Translations under genes and position numbers: made by a program | Notes under the pieces: generated by a model | Database searches by the model: none | Seen by the model: the letters and a program-made list of their open reading frames with translations, nothing else | Told to the model about the DNA's origin: nothing | In this document: positions 56,403-64,000 of the stretch, piece after piece | How positions within the stretch are numbered: the first letter of the stretch is position 1 | Layout: each line of letters starts with the position of its first letter | Assembly: GCF_000521605.1 (NCBI RefSeq) | Contig: NZ_CP006942.1 | Location: forward strand, 1,612,001-1,676,000 | Direction of reading: 5' to 3' | DNA length: 64,000 nt | From: Mannheimia sp. USDA-ARS-USMARC-1261 | GTDB lineage: Bacteria; Pseudomonadota; Gammaproteobacteria; Enterobacterales; Pasteurellaceae

Positions 56403-58202
56403 ATGAATACCACCGCAATTTCTGTTTTAAATAATGTTTTTGGCTATCAAAAATTCCGAGACGGGCAAGAAGAAGTCATTTCTGCCGTGTTGGAAAATCG
56501 TGATTGCCTTGTAATTATGACAACAGGCGGTGGAAAATCCCTTTGCTATCAAGTACCGGCTCTATGTTTGGACGGCATAACGCTCGTTATTTCGCCACTG
56601 ATTTCATTAATGAAAGATCAAGTAGATCAGCTCATTACCAATGGTATTGAAGCTGCCTATTTAAACTCTACTCAAACACTCGAAGAACAACAGATTGTAG
56701 AGCAAAAAGCCTTATCAGGTAAATTAAAATTACTTTATCTTTCCCCTGAGAAAGTGATGACACAAGGCTTTTTCCATTTTATCTCACTCTGTAAAATTAG
56801 TTTTATTGCAGTAGATGAAGCCCATTGTGTTTCCCAATGGGGACACGATTTCCGCCCTGAATACACTCTACTTGGTGGCTTGCGAAATACGTTTCCTAAC
56901 GTGCCGTTAATGGCACTAACCGCCACGGCAGACCCAACAACACGAGCGGATATTCTTCACCATTTACGTCTAAATAATCCACATATTTATTTAGGTAGTT
57001 TTGATCGCCCGAATATTCGCTATACGGTACAAGAAAAATTTAAGCCACTTGAGCAGTTGCTGAAATTCATCAATAAACAACAGGGAAAAAGTGGAATTAT
57101 TTATTGCAATAGCCGTAAAAAAGTGGAAGAAATTACTGAAAAATTAGCTTCCAGAAATATTAGCGTGCTGGGCTATCACGCAGGAATGAGTTTTGAACAA
57201 CGAGAATTTGTACAAAATGCATTTCAGCGAGATGACATTCAAATTGTGGTGGCAACAATTGCTTTTGGAATGGGGATCAACAAATCAAACGTCCGTTTTG
57301 TTGTACACTTCGATCTTCCCCGTTCTATCGAATCTTATTACCAAGAAACAGGACGTGCCGGACGAGATGATCTTCCTTCGGAAGCAATACTTTTCTACGA
57401 TCCAAGCGATTATGGCTGGCTACAAAAAATCCTCTTAGAAGAGCCAAAAAGCGAACAAAGAGACATCAAACAGCACAAGTTACACGCTATCGGCGAATTT
57501 GCGGAATCACAAACTTGCCGCCGCTTAGTTTTACTCAATTACTTTGGCGAACATAAACAAGAAGATTGCAAAAACTGCGATATTTGCTTAGATCCGCCAC
57601 AAAAATATGATGGCTTACTCGATGCTCAAAAAGTGATGTCGGTTATTTATCGAACAGGGCAGATTTTCGGTCAGCACCACATTATTGCTGTACTTCGTGG
57701 AATGAATAACTTAAAAATTCGTGAACACAATCACGATCAACTTTCAGTTTACGGTATTGGGAAAGAACAGAGCCAGCATTATTGGCAGAATGTGGTAAGG
57801 CAACTCATTCATTTAGGACTGATTTATCAAAATATAGCTAATCATTCAGCTCTTCAATTAACCGAAAGTGCAAGACCTTTTTTGCGTGGTGAGAAATCGT
57901 TACAATTAGCATTGCCACGCTTGGGTATTTCCGCCACAGCATTTGTGCAAAAACAAGCAAGCCATCGTTATGATAAAGACCTATTCGCTCGTCTTCGCTT
58001 CTTGCGTAAACAGATTGCCGATAAGGAAAATATTCCGCCTTATATTGTATTTAATGATGCCACGCTACAAGAAATGGCGGAATTCCTGCCGACTTCAAAA
58101 GTGGAAATGCTCGAAATAAACGGTGTCGGTGAGCGAAAATTTGAACGATTTGGTCAAGCATTTATGACATTAATCAAAGAACATCAAAATAACCGAAAAT
58201 AG
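56403..58202 (+). CDS. recQ: ATP-dependent DNA helicase RecQ
   Basis: 599 aa. Helicase core with Walker [13 protein letters not shown] (about 39-50), [17 protein letters not shown] (about 139-155), ALTATAD, and motif [14 protein letters not shown] zinc cysteines in C-R-R...CKNCDICLD near 370-398; winged helix; C-terminal HRDC ([27 protein letters not shown]). A 3'-5' helicase in recombination and repair. ORF length normal. Confidence 0.97.
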   Translation: MNTTAISVLNNVFGYQKFRDGQEEVISAVLENRDCLVIMTTGGGKSLCYQVPALCLDGITLVISPLISLMKDQVDQLITNGIEAAYLNSTQTLEEQQIVEQKALSGKLKLLYLSPEKVMTQGFFHFISLCKISFIAVDEAHCVSQWGHDFRPEYTLLGGLRNTFPNVPLMALTATADPTTRADILHHLRLNNPHIYLGSFDRPNIRYTVQEKFKPLEQLLKFINKQQGKSGIIYCNSRKKVEEITEKLASRNISVLGYHAGMSFEQREFVQNAFQRDDIQIVVATIAFGMGINKSNVRFVVHFDLPRSIESYYQETGRAGRDDLPSEAILFYDPSDYGWLQKILLEEPKSEQRDIKQHKLHAIGEFAESQTCRRLVLLNYFGEHKQEDCKNCDICLDPPQKYDGLLDAQKVMSVIYRTGQIFGQHHIIAVLRGMNNLKIREHNHDQLSVYGIGKEQSQHYWQNVVRQLIHLGLIYQNIANHSALQLTESARPFLRGEKSLQLALPRLGISATAFVQKQASHRYDKDLFARLRFLRKQIADKENIPPYIVFNDATLQEMAEFLPTSKVEMLEINGVGERKFERFGQAFMTLIKEHQNNRK

Positions 58203-58359
58203 GGAGCTAAATAAGGGTTTATTATTGCATAAGCATTGAAAATCCTATAGAATCCGAACGTTTATCTGTTTTTTATAAAATAAAACGGACACTATAAAAA
58301 TACTTAACCGCTTTCAAGCGGTCTTATTTAACCAAAAATTTACTAGAAGGAATAAGGCT

Positions 58360-58902
58360 ATTAAACCTGTAAAACGTGTTCAAACAAACCGTGCACACCG
58401 TATTAATGAAGAAATTCGTGGTGTGAAAGAAGTTCGCTTAACTGATGAAAATGGCGAACAACTTGGTATTGTATCAATTCAAGAAGCATTAACAAAAGCT
58501 GAAGAAGCTGAATTAGACTTAGTAGAAATCAGTCCAAATGCTGAACCGCCTGTTTGTCGTATTATGAACTACGGTAAGTTCATCTATGAAAAAGAAAAAG
58601 CGGCAAAAGAGCAAAAGAAAAAGCAAAAAGTGGTACAAGTGAAGGAAATTAAATTCCGTCCGGGTACAGATGATGGCGATTACCAAGTCAAATTGCGTAG
58701 CATTCTTCGCTTCTTAGAAGATGGCGATAAAGTAAAAATTACGGTTCGCTTCCGCGGGCGTGAAATGGCTCACCAAGAGATCGGTATGGACGTTTTAGAA
58801 CGTGTGAAAGCAGATACTGCTGAGATTGCAGCTGTTGAATCTGCTCCGGGCAAATTGGAAGGTCGCCAAGTTGTGATGGTTATCGCACCGAAGAAAAAAT
58901 AA
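58360..58902 (+). CDS. infC: Translation initiation factor IF-3 (AUU start)
   Basis: 180 aa from ATT at 58360. The first residues after the start read [18 protein letters not shown], matching E. coli IF-3 (GGKRVQTARPNRINGEI), and AAGG lies just upstream; the first in-frame GTG at 58423 would delete the conserved N-terminus. [19 protein letters not shown] and [18 protein letters not shown] are family marks. IF-3 rejects its own AUU start, the known autoregulation. First gene of infC-rpmI-rplT. Confidence 0.93.
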   Translation: MKPVKRVQTNRAHRINEEIRGVKEVRLTDENGEQLGIVSIQEALTKAEEAELDLVEISPNAEPPVCRIMNYGKFIYEKEKAAKEQKKKQKVVQVKEIKFRPGTDDGDYQVKLRSILRFLEDGDKVKITVRFRGREMAHQEIGMDVLERVKADTAEIAAVESAPGKLEGRQVVMVIAPKKK

Positions 58903-58911
58903 TTCACTTGC

Positions 58912-59005
58912 AAAAAGCGAGCTTATTCTGTAAAATTCGCTCGTTTTTCGTAAAGAGAAACAAAAGCAGACAGGCACACTCAGCAGCCTGAGCTGCTTTT
59001 TTAGA
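58912..59005 (+). promoter_or_regulatory. Attenuator-like hairpins between infC and rpmI
   Basis: A first stem CGAGC/GCTCG flanked by A5/T5 covers 58912-58957. A second, perfect AGCAGC (58982-58987), CTGA loop, GCTGCT (58992-58997) runs into TTTTTT, the form of an intrinsic terminator. AAAAGCAG upstream (58963-58970) can pair with CTGCTTTT instead and would block it. This suggests regulated read-through from infC to rpmI. Known operons of this type are controlled by L20; sequence evidence for L20 binding is not shown here. Confidence 0.55.
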
Positions 59006-59109
59006 TTGCGGTGAAAGCCGTAAAGTAGCGTAATCAGTGCAACCAAGTAACTCATAAGAGTTCGCCTGATTATTCATTTAAACCAAAAACAATGCGGAGT
59101 TTTTTAACA

Positions 59110-59307
59110 ATGCCTAAAATTAAAACAGTACGTGGTGCTGCTAAGCGTTTCAAAAAAACAGCTTCTGGCGGTTTCAAACGTAAACAATCTCACTTACGTC
59201 ATATTTTGACTAAGAAAACCACTAAACGTAAACGTCACTTACGTCATAAATCAATGGTAGCGAAAGCAGACCAAGTTTTAGTAGTAGCGTGTTTACCATA
59301 CGCATAA
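59110..59307 (+). CDS. rpmI: 50S ribosomal protein L35
   Basis: 65 aa from the ATG at 59110 ([17 protein letters not shown]), as in all L35 proteins; the in-frame codon six earlier is not used. Strongly basic, with [26 protein letters not shown] lies upstream. It is a 23S rRNA-binding protein, in the middle of the infC operon. Confidence 0.98.
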
Positions 59308-59401
59308 GCCTAAGGCTGCGTTAAAAACACAAACGTACGAATAGTAATTCTTAGGGGCGAGAAGTCGTCCATAAATCAAAATAGACAATTTAGGAGATTA
59401 A

Positions 59402-59758
<357 letters not shown>

Positions 59759-59776
59759 TTTTAAAGAATAGAGATG

Positions 59777-59801
59777 AGGACGCCTAGTGCGTCCTTTTTT
59801 A
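59777..59801 (+). terminator. Terminator of infC-rpmI-rplT
   Basis: AGGACGC and GCGTCCT around CTAGT, followed by T6, 18 bp after rplT. Confidence 0.9.
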
Positions 59802-59891
59802 TTTTATCGATAAAAATGACAAATCTTTAAGATAAAAATAGAAAACAAGCGGTCTAAATTAACAAATTTTTTGCAAATATAAGGAAATGAT

Positions 59892-60167
59892 ATGAAAAAA
59901 ATTATGCTACTCGTTTCATCAATCGTCATTACTGCTTGTTCAACTCCAGCACAACAAAGCACTGTGCCAATGGATATGCAAGCCGTTCACGATTATCAAC
60001 AACGAATATTAACTAAACAAACTGTGGATAAAAATGCTCAACCAAACAATGAAGCACTAAACCAAAGTGATAGACGCTCAAAAAGTACAATTTATCCAAT
60101 TCGCCCTGTAATTTACCCAAGTATTGATGTGGGCTATCATCACGGCTGGCATCACAGGTATTGGTAA
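59892..60167 (+). CDS. Small lipoprotein of unknown function
   Basis: 91 aa with signal peptide and lipobox VITAC (Cys16). Mature part is polar with a central NNEALNQSDRRSKSTIYPIR segment and a C-terminus rich in aromatic and His residues (DVGYHHGWHHRYW). AAGGAA lies before the ATG, with a USS core upstream. I do not recognise a family; the His-rich tail could bind metal (inference). Confidence 0.65.
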   Translation: MKKIMLLVSSIVITACSTPAQQSTVPMDMQAVHDYQQRILTKQTVDKNAQPNNEALNQSDRRSKSTIYPIRPVIYPSIDVGYHHGWHHRYW

Positions 60168-60175
60168 TTTTCAAA

Positions 60176-60204
60176 ATAAAAGGGCTATTTAATAGCCCTT
60201 GTTG
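60176..60204. terminator. Bidirectional terminator between the lipoprotein gene and purT
   Basis: AAGGGCTATT (60180-60189) and AATAGCCCTT (60191-60200) with a 1-nt spacer, so effectively a short loop. Ts follow on the minus strand (TTTTATTTTG), better suited to purT. Confidence 0.75.
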
Positions 60205-61386
60205 TTATAAGCTGATATCTAGCTGATCATAGGCTCTACGAGCCTTTTCCAATGCTTTATCGGTGTTTTCATCACGAGCTAAAATCACTCCCAAACGGCG
60301 GTGTCCATTCACTTCGCCTTTGCCGAATAAACGAATGTTGGTGCCGATTTCTGCCAGCACATTTTCCAAGCCGCCGAAACGCACGTTATCCGATTTGCCT
60401 TCCACCACAATCGCTTTTGATGCCGCCGGGCTGATGCGGTGAATTTCCGGAATTGGTAAACCTAAAATCGCACGGGCGTGTAGAGCAAACTGCGAAAGCT
60501 CTTGCGATGCCATTGTGACCATTCCAGTATCGTGTGGGCGTGGCGAGACTTCATTAAAGATAATCTCATCGCCACACACAAACAGTTCCACACCGAAAAT
60601 GCCCCGTCCGCCAAGTGCTGTAGTAATTTTTTCTGCAGTTTCTTGTGCACGTTTCAAGGCAATTTCCGACATTACTTGTGGCTGCCACGATTCACGGTAG
60701 TCGCCGTCAATTTGAATATGTCCGATTGGGGCTAGAAATGATGTGCCGTGAATATGGCGAACGGTAAGCAGGGTAATTTCATAATCAAATTTGATAAAGC
60801 CTTCGACAATCACTCGCCCACCGCCGGCACGACCTCCCTCTTGCGAATAGTCCCACGCTTTTTGAATATCTGCTTCGGATTTAATCACCGACTGACCGTG
60901 CCCAGACGACGACATAATCGGTTTTACCACGCACGGAATGCCAATTTCACTAATCGCCTGTTGGAATTGCTCAAAATTATCCACAAAACGGTAAGGCGAG
61001 GTTTTCAGCCCCAATTCTTCCGCCGCCAAACGACGAATACCCTCACGGTTCATTGTTAATTTGGTTGCTTTTGCTGTCGGCACAACATTGTAGCCCTCGC
61101 TTTCCAATTCAACAAGTGTATCAGTTGCAATCGCTTCCACTTCCGGCACGATAAAATCCGGTTTCTCTTTTTCAACCAAGGCACGCAACGCTGTCCCGTC
61201 TAACATTGAAATGGTATAAGCACGGTGTGCCACTTGCTGTGCCGGTGCGTTTTCGTAGCGATCCACCGCAATCACTTCCACGCCCAAGCGTTGCAGTTCG
61301 ATCACCACTTCTTTGCCTAATTCGCCTGAACCCAGCATCATTACCCTAATCGCACTTTGTCTTAAAGGTGTACCAATTGTTGTCAT
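60205..61386 (-). CDS. purT: Formate-dependent phosphoribosylglycinamide formyltransferase PurT
   Basis: 393 aa from the ATG at 61386, which has GGAGGAAAT before it; an in-frame start 12 codons upstream lies in the PurR box. ATP-grasp enzyme: [21 protein letters not shown] near 14-34 (family start; cited as [17 protein letters not shown]), [14 protein letters not shown] near 154, [20 protein letters not shown] near 267. It makes formyl-GAR from GAR, formate and ATP in purine synthesis. Confidence 0.96.
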   Translation of the reverse strand: MTTIGTPLRQSAIRVMMLGSGELGKEVVIELQRLGVEVIAVDRYENAPAQQVAHRAYTISMLDGTALRALVEKEKPDFIVPEVEAIATDTLVELESEGYNVVPTAKATKLTMNREGIRRLAAEELGLKTSPYRFVDNFEQFQQAISEIGIPCVVKPIMSSSGHGQSVIKSEADIQKAWDYSQEGGRAGGGRVIVEGFIKFDYEITLLTVRHIHGTSFLAPIGHIQIDGDYRESWQPQVMSEIALKRAQETAEKITTALGGRGIFGVELFVCGDEIIFNEVSPRPHDTGMVTMASQELSQFALHARAILGLPIPEIHRISPAASKAIVVEGKSDNVRFGGLENVLAEIGTNIRLFGKGEVNGHRRLGVILARDENTDKALEKARRAYDQLDISL

Positions 61387-61406
61387 ATTTCCTCCCCAAA
61401 AATCAA

Positions 61407-61422
61407 AAGCAAACGTTTGCAT
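61407..61422. promoter_or_regulatory. PurR operator upstream of purT
   Basis: AAGCAAACGTTTGCAT, whose core GCAAACGTTTGC is a perfect 12-bp palindrome, matches the PurR consensus ACGCAAACGTTTGCGT. It lies about 20 bp before the purT start. Confidence 0.85.
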
Positions 61423-61660
61423 TCGTAAATTATACTTAAAATTATCTCAGATAGATAGAATGAGAGATGTAATTATTTCATCGACAATATTGTAAAATCT
61501 TTATAAAAAATGACCACTTGTAGACATAAAATCGCTAGTCAATTTGATGCAAAATCGCTATACTTTATCGCCCTAAAATTTAGGGAAAATATCTTCTTTC
61601 TTAGAAGTGAATAAAAGCATTGCCACAGTTTGTGGTGTAACAATACAATAGAGGTTTTCA

Positions 61661-62224
61661 ATGTCAGCTCCAAATTCAGGAACTAACCCGGCTCCGCTCG
61701 GTTTATGCGGCTTTGCACTTACGACTTTTTTATTAAGTTTAATTAATAATGGCACATTTAGTGGCGAAAACGTTGGTTTAGTATTAGCAATGGGCTTTGC
61801 CTTCGGCGGTACTGCACAGATGATCGCAGGTATGTTTGAATTTGCTAAAGGTAACACCTTCGGCTTTACGGCTTTCACCAGCTACGGTGCATTCTGGTGG
61901 TCTTTTGCATTATTTAAAGTGTTCTTTGCTTCAACTGTATCTCCGGAGTTTATCGGCTGGTATTTAGTGGCTTGGGGAACATTCACATTTATGATGTTCA
62001 TCGGTACTTTAACCAAACCACGTGCGTTACAAGCGATTTTCTTAAGCTTAACTATTACGTTCTACTTATTAGCAGCGGGCGATTTCACCCACAACAGTAG
62101 TATCACGCATATCGGTGGTAACTTTGGTTTATTAACGGCATTCTTAGCGTTCTACTTAGCAGCGGCAGATATTATCAACGAAAGCTTTGGCAGAACGGTT
62201 TTACCAATCGGTGAGCCTAAATAA
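61661..62224 (+). CDS. satP: Acetate/succinate uptake transporter (SatP/GPR1-FUN34-YaaH)
   Basis: 187 aa, six transmembrane helices. The N-terminal NPAPLGLCGFALTTFLLS holds the NPAPLGL motif diagnostic of the YaaH family, with FAFGGTAQMIAGMFEFAKGN and YGAFWWSFAL. It imports acetate (with H+) or succinate. The plus-strand gene is divergent from purT; its leader is AT-rich. Confidence 0.92.
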   Translation: MSAPNSGTNPAPLGLCGFALTTFLLSLINNGTFSGENVGLVLAMGFAFGGTAQMIAGMFEFAKGNTFGFTAFTSYGAFWWSFALFKVFFASTVSPEFIGWYLVAWGTFTFMMFIGTLTKPRALQAIFLSLTITFYLLAAGDFTHNSSITHIGGNFGLLTAFLAFYLAAADIINESFGRTVLPIGEPK

Positions 62225-62237
62225 TTTAAGTAATAAC

Positions 62238-62273
62238 AAAAGGCTGAATGTGATGAACATTCAGCCTTTTTAT
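62238..62273 (+). terminator. Terminator of satP
   Basis: AAAAGGCTGAATG and CATTCAGCCTTTT form a 13-bp stem with a 7-nt loop and T tract. Confidence 0.9.
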
Positions 62274-62304
62274 TTGCAAAATAGGTGAGAAAAACAACCG
62301 CTTG

Positions 62305-64000
62305 TTAGCTTTCTTTCTCTACTTTTTCACGTTCGACTTTTTCTACATCAACTTTTGCCATCGCTCCTTGAATGGTTTGTTGCACTTCAATAGAAATCAA
62401 ACTTCTTAGTAATGCCTCAGTTTCTTGCACTTTTTCGGTAACTAAATTATCGCCACCATCAAAGTAGCCTTGTTCTTTCAAACTATTAGTAAATGTTGAA
62501 AAAATGGCTTTATCAAAGAATTCGGGAGCATTAATACCGTGTAGTACCGACAAACGCTGTGCTACTGAACTACTCTCTTTTTCTAATGCAATGCGACTAA
62601 TATCCGGTTGTTCAAGCAATAAACTTAAACTGATGTAGTAACGCTGTAAAATCTCACGCACGCCAGCCGAATGAAGTTGTAATGTACGAATATGCAGACG
62701 GTTAATCATCAACATATCACTTTCATTTTTAATGATGCCTTGACGAACAAACTCATTGATGATGGCTTCAACCTGTTCTGCTACTTCTTCTTGCTTAAAG
62801 TGTAAAAATAACTCTGCTTGCAAGAACGGATAAATTTGATTAACCGATTGAATAACCAAATCTTTTGAAATCGCCTCGTGATGTAACACAAAGCTTGCTA
62901 CCAGTGAAGGCAATACAAATAGATGTTGTACATTATTGCGATAGTAAGTCATCAATACTGCTGCTTCACGCTCTAAACGAACTAATTCGCCGAAATTGTC
63001 TTTCTCAATGGTTACTCCGGAACGAGGTAATTGAATAACGTGCTCAAGCATTTCAGCTGCACTTTCTTCCGGCAGAGTCATATCTTTAGAATAAAGCACA
63101 TTACGGAATAGTTGAACATAGCTCTCAAGTTGCTCAATAAGCTGTTCACGAGATAAAGCTCTCTGGCGTGAAGCCAATAATGCCGAACCGACTAAATTCT
63201 TGGCATTTACCGCTGCCGCTTTATTGATATTTACCATCACTTGATGAGAGATTTGATCTACTGCTTCATTCAACCATTTAGGGCGAGTATCTTCAGTTTG
63301 CTCCTTCCATTCAGGGAAATATTGATTTAGATAATTGTTTACCTGAATCGGCTCGCCAAAATTCACATAGCCTTGACCTAAATTTTTCAGTTTTTTAAGT
63401 ACGCGTAATACTAAACCTGCATTTTCTTTCTCTTTTGCCGCCCCTCGCAGCTCTTTGGCATAAGTATCCACTTCCAGAACGTGTTCATAGCCAATATATA
63501 CCGGCACAATGCTTAATGGACGATTTAAGCCACGTTGAAGTGCTTGTAAAGTCATCGACATCATACCTGTTTTAGGCTGTAACAAACGCCCTGTGCGAGA
63601 ACGTCCACCTTCGATAAAATACTCCACCGAATAGCCACGATAGAATAACTCCGCCAAATATTCACGGAAAATAGTGGAATATAAACGGTTTCCTTTAAAA
63701 GTACGGCGAATGAAAAAAGCTCCCCAACTACGGAAAATCGGACCTGCCGGCCAGAAATTCAAGTTGATCCCTGCTGCAATATGCGGTGGTACAACACCGT
63801 GATGATAAAGCAGATAAGATAAAAGCAAATAGTCCATATGGCTACGGTGGCACGGCACGTACACAATTTCGTGCCCTTCTAAGGCAAGTTTTCTGACGCG
63901 ATCTGAATTTTGCACATTAATGCCTTGATATAACTTGTTCCAAAGCCAACTCAGTACACGATCGGCAATACGCAAACTATCGTGTTTTACATCAGCCGCA
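62305..64000 (-). CDS. plsB: Glycerol-3-phosphate acyltransferase PlsB (5' end outside window)
   Basis: The frame runs from the window end ([20 protein letters not shown]) to a stop at 62305, about 564 residues of a protein usually about 810 aa. Acyltransferase motifs: [15 protein letters not shown] (HX4D), [28 protein letters not shown], and [10 protein letters not shown]. It makes lysophosphatidate at the inner membrane. The C-terminus [16 protein letters not shown] matches E. coli. A Glu/Lys-rich tail ([17 protein letters not shown]) is unusual. Confidence 0.96.
   Translation of the reverse strand, partial: AADVKHDSLRIADRVLSWLWNKLYQGINVQNSDRVRKLALEGHEIVYVPCHRSHMDYLLLSYLLYHHGVVPPHIAAGINLNFWPAGPIFRSWGAFFIRRTFKGNRLYSTIFREYLAELFYRGYSVEYFIEGGRSRTGRLLQPKTGMMSMTLQALQRGLNRPLSIVPVYIGYEHVLEVDTYAKELRGAAKEKENAGLVLRVLKKLKNLGQGYVNFGEPIQVNNYLNQYFPEWKEQTEDTRPKWLNEAVDQISHQVMVNINKAAAVNAKNLVGSALLASRQRALSREQLIEQLESYVQLFRNVLYSKDMTLPEESAAEMLEHVIQLPRSGVTIEKDNFGELVRLEREAAVLMTYYRNNVQHLFVLPSLVASFVLHHEAISKDLVIQSVNQIYPFLQAELFLHFKQEEVAEQVEAIINEFVRQGIIKNESDMLMINRLHIRTLQLHSAGVREILQRYYISLSLLLEQPDISRIALEKESSSVAQRLSVLHGINAPEFFDKAIFSTFTNSLKEQGYFDGGDNLVTEKVQETEALLRSLISIEVQQTIQGAMAKVDVEKVEREKVEKES

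Overview
The window is chromosomal DNA of a member of the Pasteurellaceae (Gammaproteobacteria). Gene content and order are Haemophilus/Actinobacillus-like. The short motif ACAAGCGGT/ACCGCTTGT recurs throughout on both strands, often as inverted pairs between genes. It is the core of the Apl-type DNA uptake signal sequence (USS) of the Actinobacillus pleuropneumoniae / Mannheimia / H. ducreyi branch, so I infer a Mannheimia- or Actinobacillus-like species. Nearly all the window is core genome. The accessory parts are three insertion sequences, one toxin-antitoxin pair, one orphan ATPase with a repeat array, and one decayed small-gene cluster.

Layout. 1-4.6 kb: end of transketolase, a periplasmic FKBP-like protein, PEP carboxylase (ppc), and an IS256/mutator-like element. 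4.6-15.1 kb, all minus strand: yciC-yciB-yciA-yciI, glnE, yacL, yihI, a DUF2489 gene, hemN and lptD. 15.2-20 kb: yfbV, tRNA-Asn, moeA-moeB, a MarC-family gene, and an AAA/DUF4143 ATPase preceded by three 35-bp palindromes spaced exactly 52 bp apart. 20-29 kb: yheS (ABC-F), an LprI-like protein, a GST, a pseudouridine synthase, a phosphoglycerate-mutase-like protein, dusC-ycjF, djlA with a YjdF-like gene, and a DMT transporter. 29-37.3 kb: the envelope and respiration block cydA-cydB-cydX-ybgE then ybgC-tolQ-tolR-tolA-tolB-pal, in the same order as in E. coli. 37.7-44.4 kb: a DUF5339 protein, IS3-family copy 1, tRNA-Ser, bolA/yajG, a ParE/RelE-type TA pair, rsmE-yqgE-ruvX and an AI-2E-family transporter. 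44.4-49.4 kb: a tandem glycine riboswitch with an AGCS symporter, a secreted nuclease, an AT-rich decayed locus that includes the end of a peptide-export-type ABC transporter, and a cysteine desulfurase. 49.5-64 kb: pfkA, a YwiC-like gene, IS3-family copy 2, an entericidin-like lipoprotein, rluD/bamD, tsaD, cyaY, recQ, infC-rpmI-rplT, purT under a PurR box, an acetate transporter and plsB (cut by the window end).

Several small genes were found by eye: cydX (32 aa), the antitoxin (57 aa), the entericidin-like lipoprotein (40 aa), two very small ORFs in the decayed locus, and the AUU-initiated start of infC.

The strongest non-routine signals are (1) the 52-bp-periodic palindrome array upstream of the DUF4143 ATPase; (2) an IS3-family copy sitting in the loop of a rho-independent terminator, with both IS3 copies carrying a USS core inside their transposase gene; (3) the mutator-like IS between the two arms of an inverted USS pair, with its reading frame broken at an A-run; (4) the decayed export/small-membrane-protein locus at 46.8-48.1 kb; (5) a terminator-like attenuator between infC and rpmI; and (6) mutually exclusive hairpins over the glnE start. 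I saw no CRISPR array, prophage or intact undescribed multigene system.
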